From assembly GCA_039944855.1 (NCBI GenBank), contig JBDUXZ010000039.1, forward strand, positions 1-53,651: DNA of 53,651 nt, in the 5' to 3' direction. The notes under the pieces are model-generated. The model ran no database searches. It saw only the letters and a program-made list of their open reading frames with translations, and had not been told where the DNA came from. A program made the position numbers and the translations under genes. Position 1 is the first letter of the stretch. Each line of letters starts with the position of its first letter. Shown here piece by piece: positions 18,827 to 28,022 of this stretch. The stretch is from Rhodothermales bacterium. GTDB lineage: Bacteria > Bacteroidota > Rhodothermia > Rhodothermales > JANQRZ01.

Positions 18827-19171
18827 TCACGTGACGGGGACCCGCTGCTTCTGCTGGAGCCAGAGCGCGAGCCCGAGGCCCAACGCCAAACCGATCACGT
18901 CGGCGACGACATCGTACACATCGGCGCTGCGGCCGAGGAAGGGCATGAGGCCTTGATACAACTCGGTCCCCACGCTAAAAGCCACGCCGATGACGAAGAT
19001 GCGCAACGCCCGGTCCGGCCACGTCCGGATCCACAGGAGAGCACCGATGAAAAAGACGCCGAAGTGCCCCGCTTTGTCGAAGGTGAAGAGGGTGTGGCTC
19101 GGGATGCTCTCGCCGGGGATCGAAAGGAGCGCGAGGATAAAGAGGATCCAGCCGATCGAGAGGGCTTTCAT
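18827..19171 (-). CDS. VanZ-like membrane protein
   Basis: The 114-residue protein has four hydrophobic segments and the VanZ family pattern: SIPGES near the N terminus, F-D-K-A-G-H-F-G-V-F-F in the second segment, T-E-L-Y-Q in the third, and R-S-A-D-V-Y-D-V-V-A-D-V-I-G before the last. VanZ relatives are linked to teicoplanin resistance in some Gram-positives, but in Bacteroidota they are common housekeeping membrane proteins of unknown role. The next gene upstream is the NAD(P)HX repair enzyme, 56 bp away. Confidence 0.85.
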   Translation of the reverse strand: MKALSIGWILFILALLSIPGESIPSHTLFTFDKAGHFGVFFIGALLWIRTWPDRALRIFVIGVAFSVGTELYQGLMPFLGRSADVYDVVADVIGLALGLGLALWLQQKQRVPVT

Positions 19172-19227
19172 GCGGGGATGTCGGGCGGGGCGATGGAGAG
19201 GAGAGCGGCGGCGGCAGCACGATAACG

Positions 19228-20814
19228 TCAGAGCCCGTCGAAGCGTACGTGCGGCAGTTCGCGCAGCAGATCCGTTGCGAGCATGGTGCGGGCTTCCCGG
19301 GTCGCGGTGTAGCGGTCGGCTGCCCGGCCGCCGAGGTGGAGCGCACAGACCGCAGCGTCAGTCGGCGCCAAGCCCTGCGCGAGCAGGCCCGCCGTCATCC
19401 CCGCGAGCACGTCGCCCGTGCCGGCCGTGGCGAGGGCCGGGTTGCTCACGCCCGCGACGAACACCTCGCCGTCGGGTGTCGCGACGACGCTCGGCATTCC
19501 TTTGAGCACGAGCACGCAGTTCCACCGCGCCGCCCACCGCGCAGCGAGCGCGATCCGGTCCGTCGTGTCGAGGTCGGCGTCGCCGACGAGGCGGCCGAGC
19601 TCGCCCGTGTGCGGCGTCAGCACCCACCGACCATCGGCGTAGTTCGAGATCAGGTCGGTGTGGCCGGCGAGCGCGTTGAGCCCGTCGGCGTCGACGACGA
19701 CGGGGCCTGTGAGCTTCGTGAGGAGGGTGCGGACGAGCCGCTGCGTCTCGGGATGCGTGCCGAGCCCGCAGCCGACGAGCACGGCGTCGGCACTGCCGGT
19801 GCGCTCGGTGAGGGCCGCGAGCGCGCCGTGAGAGATCGTGCCGTCGTCCGTTTCGGGGAGCGCGACCGTCATCACTTCCGTCAGCTTCGTCTCGACGATG
19901 GGGCGGGCGCTCGCGGCCGTGCAGCAGATGACGGCCCCGGCCCCGGCCCGCGCTGCTGCTTCCGACGCCATCACGGCCGCGCCGGGGAAGGCGTGCGACC
20001 CGACGACGGTGACGACGCGGCCGGCGGTGTACTTGTGCGCGTCGCGCGGGCGCTCGGGGAGGAGGGCGCGCACGGCGGCGTCCGTCGAGCGCCGCGCGCT
20101 GCCCGCGACGCCGAGCGCCTCGGCCATGAGGTGCGGCGGAATCCCGATGTCGACGACCTCGACCCGGCCGGCGTGCTCCGGTCCGTCGTTGTAGAGGAGG
20201 CCGGCTTTGCGCGCGGCCATCGTCACCGTGAGGTCGGCGCGGACGGCGTCGTGCTGCGCGGTGCCGGTCGTGCTGTCGAGGCCGGTCGGCACGTCGAGCG
20301 CGACGATGGGCGCGGACTGCCCATTCATCCACCGGGCGAGGGCATCGACCGGGGCACGCAGGGGCCCCGTCACCCCGATCCCGAGGAGCGCATCCACGAT
20401 GAGGTCCGGCGGACGAGCGGCGGCGACCTGCCGGATGTCATCGAACGGATCGACGGTCACGCGATCGTCGTGCTCGGCGACACGTCGGAGCAGGCGGAGG
20501 TTGTGCGCGGTGTCCTCCGTCGCGTCGTCCTCCGTCGCGACGACGATGACGCGGACGTGGGCGCCGCGCCCGGCCAGCACGCGCGCCACCACGAGTCCGT
20601 CACCGCCGTTGTTGCCTTTCCCGGCGAGCACGAGCACGTCGCGCCCGGCGGCGGCCCCAAACACGGACTCGATGACATCCGCCGCGCCGCGCCCGGCGAT
20701 CTCCATGAGTGTGAAGCCGGGCAGCCCGAACACGTCCATCGTGCGCTGGTCGGCGGTGCGCATGGCCTCGGTGGAGAGGACGGGCTCGAAGAGATCGCGC
20801 GGGGTGTCGGGCAT
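19228..20814 (-). CDS. nnr: Bifunctional NAD(P)H-hydrate epimerase/dehydratase
   Basis: This repair enzyme handles damaged, hydrated NAD(P)H: the N-terminal YjeF domain epimerises R- and S-NAD(P)HX, and the C-terminal ribokinase-like domain dehydrates S-NAD(P)HX using ADP. The 528-residue chain, counted from the ATG at 20814, shows LAGKGNNGGDGLVVAR (about 75-90) and DALLGIG in the first half, and HKYTAGRVVTVVGS, GCGLG, DADGLNAL, LTPHTGELGRL and ATAGTGDVLAGM in the second. Length and order match the E. coli Nnr fusion. The lipoprotein gene upstream ends 37 bp away, and a common transcript is likely. Confidence 0.95.
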   Translation of the reverse strand: MPDTPRDLFEPVLSTEAMRTADQRTMDVFGLPGFTLMEIAGRGAADVIESVFGAAAGRDVLVLAGKGNNGGDGLVVARVLAGRGAHVRVIVVATEDDATEDTAHNLRLLRRVAEHDDRVTVDPFDDIRQVAAARPPDLIVDALLGIGVTGPLRAPVDALARWMNGQSAPIVALDVPTGLDSTTGTAQHDAVRADLTVTMAARKAGLLYNDGPEHAGRVEVVDIGIPPHLMAEALGVAGSARRSTDAAVRALLPERPRDAHKYTAGRVVTVVGSHAFPGAAVMASEAAARAGAGAVICCTAASARPIVETKLTEVMTVALPETDDGTISHGALAALTERTGSADAVLVGCGLGTHPETQRLVRTLLTKLTGPVVVDADGLNALAGHTDLISNYADGRWVLTPHTGELGRLVGDADLDTTDRIALAARWAARWNCVLVLKGMPSVVATPDGEVFVAGVSNPALATAGTGDVLAGMTAGLLAQGLAPTDAAVCALHLGGRAADRYTATREARTMLATDLLRELPHVRFDGL

Positions 20815-20851
20815 GGCAGAATGGGCAGTCGGGGCGGTCGGGAAGGGAGGC

Positions 20852-22534
20852 CTACCCATTCGCGGGCTCGTCCGATCCCTCGAACCGGACGGTGTCGATC
20901 ACCGATTCCCACCGCGGGCGGACGGCTTGCGGGGCGTCGAGGAAGCGTAGCGGCTCCGGCGGGATGAGGGGCGCGAGTCGGCCGCCGTCCCACCGTCCGT
21001 TCCCGTTGCGGTCCACGAAGAAGCGGAGGCGGACCTCGCCCTCGGGCAAGCCCTCCAACCGGTACGCTCCCGTCGCATCGGCGAGGGCGACGTACCGCGC
21101 CGTACCCGCCCGCGCCTCTACGACGACGCGCCCGCTGTCCGGCGCGACGACGACGCCCGCGAGTTCGCCGCGTTCGCTGAGCGGGAGCGGCGTGAACCGG
21201 CGCACGAACGTCGAATCCGGCTGCGGCACGGCGACGCGGAACGGCTCCGACGGCGGCGGGACGATGCGGTAGCGCACGCCGTCGTCCGTCGTGAGCGCGG
21301 CGGGGAGTGCCGCGCCGAGCGTGTCGGTGACGGCGACGCCGGCGAGGGTGGCGGAGTCCGGCGGGGCGTTGAAGCGGACGCCGACCGTGTCGAGCGGCGC
21401 GAGCGCCCGCTGCCCGTCTACTGACGCGGGCAGGAAGTTGAGGAAGCGGACGGCGAGCGTGTCGGCGTCGGGGCTCGGGGTGAAGACGAGAGGCTCGGGG
21501 CGGGCGGCATTCCCGGCAGAGTCGGCGACGGCGGCGGACTCGGTCAGCCGGAGCCGGTGCGGGGTCTCGGCGAGCGGCTCCGTCCGCAGCACGATCTGCT
21601 GAAGGTCGTCGTCGGCGTAGACCTGCTCGACGGCGGCGGCGCGGCCCGTCGTGGTGTCGACGAGCGCCCACGCCGCCGGACTCCGGTCGCGGAGCACGAC
21701 GGGTTCGTCGAAGCGGACGGCGAAGCGGGCGCTGCTACGGGTGCGGACGCGGAGCGGCTCGGGCGGGATCGTATCGAGCCGGGTGCGGAACGCGCGCAGC
21801 GTCGGTACGGTGCGCGCGGAGTCGGGCGCGACGGCGCGGGCGACGGGCGTGTACGGCACGGCGAACGCCTCGCCCGGATCGGCCCGGCGGTTCCGGTTCG
21901 CATCCCTCACGGCGACGACGAAGAACGGCTCAGGACGGAGGTAATCGAGCGTGAATGTGCCCGCCTGCCCCGTCTGCGTCCGGTAGTCCGGAGCCGTCGT
22001 GCGTGGGTCGGGAAGCGCCGTCGAATCAAGCGCCGTCGAATCGGTCGCCGTCGTGTCGGGGAGGGCATAGGCGAACACGTCGAGGCCGGCGACGGGCGCG
22101 CCGGTCTGCGGGTCCGACACGCGCCCCGCGATCTGCCCGCGGTCGAGGACCGGCCCCGTGGCGAAAGCGAGCGTGATCGGCTGCGGGAGCGCGACGTTGC
22201 GGAGGTCGCGCAGGTTCGTGTCGAACGTGACGACGTAGGTCGTATTCGCCCGCAGCGAGTCGGGGAACGTTACCTCAATACGGCGACCTCGCACACGCAC
22301 GTCGGGCGGCGTCTCCCACGCGGGTGCGATCCCGAACGCGCGGGCGACGGAGCCCTCGTCCACGTTCTCCGAAAACGTCAGCACGAGCCGGTCGGCGCGG
22401 ACGTTGACGGCGGCGTCGGCAGGCTCGGCCGTTTCGAGCCGGGGCGGCGTGGTGTCCTCGGGGCCGCCGGACGGCGGGATCGGCGTGGCGCAGCCGGCGG
22501 CGAGCAGCAGGCAGAGGAGGAGGCAGAGGCGCAT
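20852..22534 (-). CDS. Ig-like domain lipoprotein
   Basis: The ~560-residue protein starts MRLCLLLCLLLAAGC (lipobox AAGC, Cys about 15); an in-frame ATG at 22543 would add three residues. After TPIPPSGGPEDTTPPRLETAEP, a stretch typical of Bacteroidota surface lipoproteins, it has an SbsA-like Ig domain (V-N-V-R-A-D-R-L-V-L-T-F-S-E-N-V-D), a second Ig/carboxypeptidase-regulatory-like region (G-Q-I-A-G-R-V-S-D-P-Q-T-G-A-P-V-A-G), and a similar segment near the C terminus (RNGNGRWDGG). It is probably an outer-membrane lipoprotein; its role is unknown. Confidence 0.82.
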   Translation of the reverse strand: MRLCLLLCLLLAAGCATPIPPSGGPEDTTPPRLETAEPADAAVNVRADRLVLTFSENVDEGSVARAFGIAPAWETPPDVRVRGRRIEVTFPDSLRANTTYVVTFDTNLRDLRNVALPQPITLAFATGPVLDRGQIAGRVSDPQTGAPVAGLDVFAYALPDTTATDSTALDSTALPDPRTTAPDYRTQTGQAGTFTLDYLRPEPFFVVAVRDANRNRRADPGEAFAVPYTPVARAVAPDSARTVPTLRAFRTRLDTIPPEPLRVRTRSSARFAVRFDEPVVLRDRSPAAWALVDTTTGRAAAVEQVYADDDLQQIVLRTEPLAETPHRLRLTESAAVADSAGNAARPEPLVFTPSPDADTLAVRFLNFLPASVDGQRALAPLDTVGVRFNAPPDSATLAGVAVTDTLGAALPAALTTDDGVRYRIVPPPSEPFRVAVPQPDSTFVRRFTPLPLSERGELAGVVVAPDSGRVVVEARAGTARYVALADATGAYRLEGLPEGEVRLRFFVDRNGNGRWDGGRLAPLIPPEPLRFLDAPQAVRPRWESVIDTVRFEGSDEPANG

Positions 22535-22551
22535 GGTTGGCATAAACGAGA

Positions 22552-22582
22552 GGAGCCGCGCCGAATGATCCGGCGCGGCTCC
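22552..22582 (-). terminator. Hairpin behind glutamate dehydrogenase
   Basis: A perfect 12-bp stem, GGAGCCGCGCCG (22552-22563) with CGGCGCGGCTCC (22571-22582) and a 7-nt loop, lies between the stop of the dehydrogenase (22609) and the start of the next minus-strand gene. The T-run after it on the minus strand is weak (CTCTCGTTT), so termination may be partial, or it may stabilise the upstream message. Confidence 0.75.
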
Positions 22583-22608
22583 CCAAAATACCCGACGTGC
22601 AGTCTGTG

Positions 22609-23967
22609 TCAGGCGTAGATCCCGCGCAGTTTGAGCGCGCCCGCCACCTTCTCGATGGCGATGATGTACGCCGCGATCCGAAGCTTAACGTCGTGCTTCT
22701 GGCCGGCGTCGTAGACCTTGTCGAACGCCTCGCGCATCATCCGGTCGAGGCGGCGGTTGACGCGGTCCATGCTCCAGAAGTAGCCGTGGCGGTTCTGGAC
22801 CCACTCGAAGTACGAGACTGTCACGCCGCCCGCGTTCGCGAGGATGTCCGGGATGACGAGGACGCCGTTCTCCTGCAGGATCTCGTCGGCCAACGTCGTC
22901 GTCGGGCCGTTCGCGCCTTCGGCGACGATCTTCGCTTTGATGTTGCCGGCATTGTCCTTCGTGATCTGGTTCTCTTTGGCGCAGGGCGCGAGGACGTCCA
23001 CGTCGAGTTCGAGGAGCTCCTCGTTCGTGATCTCCTCGGCGCCCTCGAAGCCGGCGAGGGAGCGGCCATGCGACGCGGCGTAGTCCATCGCGGCGATGAT
23101 GTCGATCCCGTTCTCGTTGTAATAGCCGCCCGAGACGTCGCTGACGGCGACGATCCGGCAGCCCTGCTCGTGGAGGAGCTGCGCCGCGATCGAGCCGACG
23201 TTCCCGAAGCCCTGCACGGCGACGGTGCACTGCGCGGGCCGGAGGCCGAGGCGCTCCATCGCCGCGAGCGTCGTCGTCATCACGCCGCGGCCCGTGGCCT
23301 CGCGGCGGCCGAGCGAGCCGCCGAGGAGGAGGGGCTTGCCCGTGACCACGGCCGTCTCCGTCCGGCGGACGTGCATGGAGTAGGTGTCGAGCAGCCACGC
23401 CATGATCTGCTCGTTCGTGTTCATGTCCGGCGCCGGAATGTCCTTGTCCGGACCGAAGACGTCCATCAAATTGGCCGTGTAGCGGCGCGTGAGCCGCTCG
23501 AGTTCGCCGGGGCTCATCTCTGCGGGGTTGCAGCGGATGCCGCCTTTCGCCCCGCCGAACGGGACGCCGACGACGGCGCACTTCCACGTCATCCACGCGG
23601 CGAGCGCTTTGACCTCGCCGAGGTTCACGTCGGGCGCGAAGCGGACGCCGCCCTTCGAGGGGCCGAGCACTTCGTTGTGGATCACGCGGTAGCCCTCGAA
23701 CACCTCGATCGAGCCGTCGTCCATCGCGACGGGGACCGACGTGATGTGGATGCGCGTCGGGTTCGAGAGGTATTTGAACAGCCCGGGATCGAGGCTGATG
23801 ATCTCGGCCGCCGAGGCGAACCGCTCCATCATCTCTTGGAAGGGGTTGTCGTGGGAGATGGGGCCGGGCTCTTGGTAGACGGCTCGGCGGTAGACGTCGC
23901 GTTTGAAGGGCATGGGTGGGGTGCTAGTCAGAGCAGCAGTGAGGGTGCCGTTGGCTTGAGCGTGCAT
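22609..23967 (-). CDS. gdhA: Glutamate dehydrogenase (Glu/Leu/Phe/Val family)
   Basis: Oxidatively deaminates glutamate to 2-oxoglutarate, or the reverse, with NAD(P)(H). Motifs: [26 protein letters not shown] (with the catalytic Lys), [32 protein letters not shown] (Rossmann loop) and PCAKENQIT. About 452 residues from the ATG at 23967; a shorter start at 23913 ([10 protein letters not shown]) fits the usual family length better, and translation could begin at either. A TATATTAG box lies about 25 nt upstream and a perfect 18-bp palindrome at 24045-24062. Cofactor preference is not clear from sequence. Confidence 0.93.
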   Translation of the reverse strand: MHAQANGTLTAALTSTPPMPFKRDVYRRAVYQEPGPISHDNPFQEMMERFASAAEIISLDPGLFKYLSNPTRIHITSVPVAMDDGSIEVFEGYRVIHNEVLGPSKGGVRFAPDVNLGEVKALAAWMTWKCAVVGVPFGGAKGGIRCNPAEMSPGELERLTRRYTANLMDVFGPDKDIPAPDMNTNEQIMAWLLDTYSMHVRRTETAVVTGKPLLLGGSLGRREATGRGVMTTTLAAMERLGLRPAQCTVAVQGFGNVGSIAAQLLHEQGCRIVAVSDVSGGYYNENGIDIIAAMDYAASHGRSLAGFEGAEEITNEELLELDVDVLAPCAKENQITKDNAGNIKAKIVAEGANGPTTTLADEILQENGVLVIPDILANAGGVTVSYFEWVQNRHGYFWSMDRVNRRLDRMMREAFDKVYDAGQKHDVKLRIAAYIIAIEKVAGALKLRGIYA

Positions 23968-23989
23968 AGCAAACCGGGGGTTCGCGGCG

Positions 23990-24062
23990 CTAATATAGCT
24001 AGGGCGCGGTTGTGGGAAGGAGACGGCGCGGGCTGCGCGTAATATTCGGAAGCGCTTCCGAA
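23990..24062 (-). promoter_or_regulatory. gdhA promoter with upstream 18-bp palindrome
   Basis: The minus strand has TATATTAG (23990-23997) about 22 nt before the ATG at 23967. Upstream, TTCGGAAGCGCTTCCGAA (24045-24062) is a perfect 18-bp palindrome with a CG-containing centre, and AATATTACG follows it on the minus strand as a possible second -10. The palindrome is the best copy of the motif also seen before spt and the E1 gene. It could serve either the dehydrogenase or the methyltransferase gene that starts at 24255. Confidence 0.6.
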
Positions 24063-24254
24063 AAATTACACGATGTCGTACAGCGCGGGCGTCGGGGAAA
24101 GCAGGATGTCGGCGTGGAGGATCACGGGGTAGCGTGTCGCGGAGTGGGTCGAAGGCGAACCGCGAGGGGTCGATCTGGAACGGGCTAGCGGGCTTCGGAG
24201 TGTGCGGACCGAGTGGTCGCCCGACCAACAGAAACCGTGCCCACCCTCTACCCT

Positions 24255-25031
24255 GTGCCCGAACTCACGCGCCGCCGCCTCAAGGACCTCGCCTCGCTCC
24301 ACCGCAAAAAGCACCGCGACCGCGCGGGAGAATTCCTCGTCGAGGGCCTTCGCTCGGTCGAGTCGGCCCTCGCGGCGGGGGCGTCGCTCGTGGAGATCCT
24401 CGTGACCGAGGAGGCGAGCCGTGACGAGCGCGTGCGCGCCCTCCTTGACAACGCGAGCGTGTCGGTCCACGCCGTCGCCGCGCGTGACCTCGACCGCATC
24501 GCCGACACCGCGACGACGCAGGGGATCGTCGCCGTCGCCCGCACCGCGCTCGCCGACGCCGACACGCTCACGGGTGCCATCGTCGCGCTCGACGGGGTGC
24601 AGGACCCCGGCAACGTCGGCGCGATCCTCCGTACGGCCGCGTGGTTCGGCGCCGACGCCGTGCTCGCCGGCCCCGGTACCGCCGACCCCTTCGGCCCCAA
24701 AGCCGTTCGCGCCGCGATGGGCGGATTGTGGGACCTGCGGATCGCCGCGACCGACGACCTCGCCGGTGCCCTCGACCGGCTCCGCGCCTCGGGCCACCCT
24801 CTCTTCGGCGCTGACCTCGACGGGGAGCCGGCCTCCGCGTGGTCGCCGCCGCACGCGGCCGTGCTCGTGCTCGGCAGCGAGGCGCACGGGCTCTCCGGCG
24901 ACGTGCGCGCCCGGCTCGACGGTCGCGTCCGCATCGGGGCGCCGCACGCGGATGCGGACCGGCCGGGCGTCGAGTCCCTCAACGTGTCCGTGGCGGCGGG
25001 CGTCCTCCTGCACCGCTGGCTCGGGGGGTGA
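24255..25031 (+). CDS. TrmH/SpoU family RNA 2'-O-methyltransferase
   Basis: A SPOUT-fold enzyme that methylates a ribose in rRNA or tRNA with S-adenosylmethionine. The N-terminal substrate-binding domain ([27 protein letters not shown]) is followed by the knotted domain: [32 protein letters not shown] and [17 protein letters not shown], the three SpoU motifs. I chose GTG at 24255, where homology begins; GTG at 24237 or 24213 are alternatives. Length (258 residues) fits RlmB/TsnR-like members. The target nucleotide cannot be told. Confidence 0.9.
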   Translation: MPELTRRRLKDLASLHRKKHRDRAGEFLVEGLRSVESALAAGASLVEILVTEEASRDERVRALLDNASVSVHAVAARDLDRIADTATTQGIVAVARTALADADTLTGAIVALDGVQDPGNVGAILRTAAWFGADAVLAGPGTADPFGPKAVRAAMGGLWDLRIAATDDLAGALDRLRASGHPLFGADLDGEPASAWSPPHAAVLVLGSEAHGLSGDVRARLDGRVRIGAPHADADRPGVESLNVSVAAGVLLHRWLGG

Positions 25032-25186
25032 CGGCGGTGGGCTAACCGCGCGGCGCGGCGTGTTCGTCCCTCGCCGTCCGTGCTGCCGTGGGGCCGTTCT
25101 ATCTTCCGTCCCGCTACGCGGGGGATAGGCATCCTCCCCGAGGCTTCGTAGTTTCCACTGCTATTCCCTCCTCACCGTGGTGCCGC

Positions 25187-26407
25187 ATGGAGATACCGTC
25201 CATCCAAGGGTTCGGGGCTGAGCAATCGCTCATGCCGCTCGAAAAACCGCATGCGCTCTCGGAGCGGAAGCGCACGCTCCGCATCGGCGTGCCGAAGGAG
25301 GTCTCAGGCGAGGAGCGCCGCGTCGCGCTCGCGCCGTACGGAGCGGGCATCCTCGCCGCCGCCGGGCACGAGGTCGCCGTCGAGCGCGGGGCGGGGGAGG
25401 AGGCTCACTTCACCGACGCCGAGTACGCCGACGCCGGGGCCGAACTCGTCGACACGGCCAAAGAGCTCTACGGCAGGTCGGAGCTCGTCGTCAAAGTGTT
25501 CCCGCCGTGTGAGGAGGAGCTGGAGTGGATGCAGGAGAAGCAGGTGCTCATCTCCGCCCTCCACCTCGGCAACATGACGCCGACGTTCCTCCGCCGGCTG
25601 ATGGACCTCCGCGTGACCGGCATCGGCTTTGAGTTCATCGCCGAGCCCGACGGGACGCTGCCGATCGTCCGCATGATGCACGAGATCTCGGGCTCGATGG
25701 CGATCCAGGTGGCGGCCCGACTCCTCGAGAGCAGCAACGGCGGGCGCGGCGTGATGCTCGGCGGGATCTCCGGCGTGCCCCCGGCGACGGTCGTAATCCT
25801 CGGCGCCGGCGTGATCGGCGAGTGGGCGGCGCGGACGGCGCTCGGCTACGGCGCCCACGTGATCGTGCTCGACTCGGACCTCGGCGCGCTCCGCTCGCTC
25901 GAACACTACCTCGACCGCCGCATCACGACGGCGATGGCGAACTCGCAGTACGTCCGGCAGGCCGTGCAGCGCGCGGACGTCGTCGTCGGGGCGATGATGT
26001 CGGGGGGGCAGCGCTCGCCCGTCCTCGTCACGCGCGAGATGGTGGGGTCGATGCGGCCCGGCTCCGTCATCATCGACCTCGTGACCGACCAGGGCGGCTG
26101 CATCGAGACGAGCCACCCGACGAGCCACTCGGACCCGACGTTCGTCGCCGAGGAGGTGATCCACTACTGCGTCCCGAATATGCCGAGCAACGCGGCGCGG
26201 ACGGCGACCTACGCCCTCACGAACGTGCTCACGCCGTACCTCCTCGACGTCGGCGAGTCGGCCTCGATCAACGACGCGCTGTGGCAGAACACGAGCCTCC
26301 GCAGCGGGACGTACGTCTACCGACGGCACCTCACGAAGAAGAGCCTCGCGCTCCTCTTCGGGATGCCCCACCGCGACATCGACCTGCTCATCGCGTCGAA
26401 CATTTGA
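25187..26407 (+). CDS. ald: Alanine dehydrogenase
   Basis: Converts L-alanine to pyruvate and ammonia with NAD+ (AlaDH/PNT family). Visible features of the 406-residue chain: IGVPKEVSGEERRVALAP (N-terminal signature with the substrate Arg), V-K-V-F-P-P, ALHLGNM, VVILGAGVIGEWAARTALG (NAD loop), SVIIDLVTDQGGCIETSHPT and HYCVPNMPSNAARTATYAL. The ATG at 25187 was preferred to a frame opening at 25088. Its N terminus is about 30 residues longer than in classical Ald. The box TAGTTTCC (25149-25156) may be its -10. Lysine-ketoglutarate or saccharopine-type relatives are less likely. Confidence 0.93.
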   Translation: MEIPSIQGFGAEQSLMPLEKPHALSERKRTLRIGVPKEVSGEERRVALAPYGAGILAAAGHEVAVERGAGEEAHFTDAEYADAGAELVDTAKELYGRSELVVKVFPPCEEELEWMQEKQVLISALHLGNMTPTFLRRLMDLRVTGIGFEFIAEPDGTLPIVRMMHEISGSMAIQVAARLLESSNGGRGVMLGGISGVPPATVVILGAGVIGEWAARTALGYGAHVIVLDSDLGALRSLEHYLDRRITTAMANSQYVRQAVQRADVVVGAMMSGGQRSPVLVTREMVGSMRPGSVIIDLVTDQGGCIETSHPTSHSDPTFVAEEVIHYCVPNMPSNAARTATYALTNVLTPYLLDVGESASINDALWQNTSLRSGTYVYRRHLTKKSLALLFGMPHRDIDLLIASNI

Positions 26408-26449
26408 GTCGGGGAACGTGGAGCTCGAGGCCAGGATCACCCCGTTGAC

Positions 26450-26986
26450 TCACGCCGCCACGGGGTCGACTTCGACTTCACCGCGCGCGGGGTAGTCGTT
26501 CTCGAGAATGAAGTCGACGGACTTGAGGAACGAGGGGAGGTGGGGGCGGCCGAACGGCATTGAGTTGACGGCGGCGTAGTAGAGCTCGCCGTCGGGGCGG
26601 ACGAGGAAGAGGCCGGGCTCGGAGAAGAGGTCGGGCTCCGCGTCTTTGATGGCGGTGCTGAGCCAGAGGCCCCACGCCCGCGCCGTCGCCGCGTCGAGGT
26701 CGTAGCCGAGCGGGAAGTCGCCGAGGTCCCAGTCCATGCGCGCTTTCCGGGCCCGGACTTCGCTGTCCATGCTTACGGCGACGACGTCGACGCCGCGCTC
26801 GGCGTAGTCGGCCTGCAGGTCGGTGAGGGTCTGGAGGTAGTCTTTGCAGACGGGGCAGTGGAGGCCACGGTAGAACACGAGGAGGGTGAACTGCTCGGGC
26901 TCCTGGTCGGCGAGCGACCACGAGCCGCCGCCGACGAGGTCGACCGTGAGCGACGGGGCGGGGCGGCGGGGGAGGGGCGTGGACAT
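26450..26986 (-). CDS. AhpC/TSA-family peroxiredoxin-like protein
   Basis: The 178-residue thioredoxin-fold protein has FTLLVFYRGLHCPVCKDYLQ, with the CPVC pair near residue 46, then VDVVAVSMDSEVRARK and F-P-L-G-Y-D-L-D. The CxxC arrangement and FYRG start are typical of the peroxiredoxin-like subfamily (COG1225-like), which reduces peroxides or disulfides. No signal peptide is seen, so it is cytoplasmic. The ATG at 26986 was used over the open frame to 27091. It converges on alanine dehydrogenase with a 42-bp gap lacking a clear terminator. Confidence 0.88.
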   Translation of the reverse strand: MSTPLPRRPAPSLTVDLVGGGSWSLADQEPEQFTLLVFYRGLHCPVCKDYLQTLTDLQADYAERGVDVVAVSMDSEVRARKARMDWDLGDFPLGYDLDAATARAWGLWLSTAIKDAEPDLFSEPGLFLVRPDGELYYAAVNSMPFGRPHLPSFLKSVDFILENDYPARGEVEVDPVAA

Positions 26987-27059
26987 CGAATCCTCGGAGA
27001 GATGGGCGAGTTTAGAGGGGGCACGGCCGCATCGGCCGCCCGTCTCACACCGACTCATC

Positions 27060-28022
27060 ATGCGCGTTGTTTCGCTCCTGCCCGCCGCCACCGAGTGGCT
27101 CTACACCTTCGGCGCGGGCGATCTCCTCGTCGGCCGCTCGCACGCCTGCGACTACCCGGCCGCGGCGCGGGACTTGCCCGCCGTCACCCGGTCGACGTTC
27201 CGCGGCGACGGCGATTCGGCGGCGATCGACGCGGCCGTGCGCGACACGGTGCAGCGCGGGCTGAGTCTCTACGACGTAGACCTCGACGCGCTCCGCACGC
27301 TCGCGCCCGACCTCGTCGTGACGCAGGCGCAGTGCGACGTGTGCGCCGTCTCGCTCGACACGCTCGAAGCCGCGCTTGCCGATTGGACCGGCGCTCGGCC
27401 GCAGGTTTTTTCGCTAGAGCCGATGACGTTCAAGCAGGTGCTCGACGCCGCGCTCCGGCTCGGCCGCACCGTCGGCCGGCTACCCGACGCGATGCGTGTC
27501 GTCGCCGACGGTGAGCGCCGACTCCGCGACCTGCACGAGCGCATCGGCCGCCGCCGCGACGGTACGCTCGCCGACCGCCCGACGCCGACGGTGGCCTGCA
27601 TCGAGTGGATCGAGCCGCTGATGACGGCGGGGCACTGGGCGCCGGACCTCGTCGATCTCGCCGGGGGCCGCACCGTCTGTGCCGAGGCCGGGGCGCCGTC
27701 GCAGTACGTCGCGTGGGACGCCATCGTCGCGGCCGATCCCGACGTGCTCGCCGTCGTCGCGTGCGGGCTCGGAGTCGAGCAGGCGCTCCGCGATCTGCAT
27801 TTTTTGAGCGACCGGCCGGAGTGGACCGCGCTGCGGGCCGTTCGCGACGGCCGCGTATTCGTCTTCGACGGCGACGCCTATTTCAACCGGCCCGGCCCGC
27901 GTCTCGTCCGCTCCGTCGAACTCCTCGCCGCCGCCTTCCACGGCGATGCGGGCGCGGAGCCGGAGTCGTGGGAGATGCGTTCGCTCGCTGCTACTTCTCT
28001 TCCCTCTCTCTATTCCCGATGA
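27060..28022 (+). CDS. BtuF-like cobalamin/metal-complex binding protein
   Basis: The 320-residue protein begins MRVVSLLPAATEWLYTFGAG, then DLLVGRSHACDYP, the start of the TroA/BtuF-like periplasmic binding fold. Later come L-A-P-D-L-V-V-T-Q-A-Q-C-D-V-C and I-E-W-I-E-P-L-M-T-A-G-H-W-A-P-D. It lacks a signal peptide, as do many proteins of this cobalamin-binding subgroup, so a cytoplasmic role is possible. It overlaps alanine racemase by ATGA (28019-28022). No BtuCD permease or ATPase lies nearby. Substrate assignment rests on family resemblance. Confidence 0.85.
   Translation: MRVVSLLPAATEWLYTFGAGDLLVGRSHACDYPAAARDLPAVTRSTFRGDGDSAAIDAAVRDTVQRGLSLYDVDLDALRTLAPDLVVTQAQCDVCAVSLDTLEAALADWTGARPQVFSLEPMTFKQVLDAALRLGRTVGRLPDAMRVVADGERRLRDLHERIGRRRDGTLADRPTPTVACIEWIEPLMTAGHWAPDLVDLAGGRTVCAEAGAPSQYVAWDAIVAADPDVLAVVACGLGVEQALRDLHFLSDRPEWTALRAVRDGRVFVFDGDAYFNRPGPRLVRSVELLAAAFHGDAGAEPESWEMRSLAATSLPSLYSR

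Noticed and set aside
22552-22582. REP element instead of terminator behind gdhA
   Set aside because: No second copy was found in the window, and the position after the stop fits a terminator or stabiliser better.
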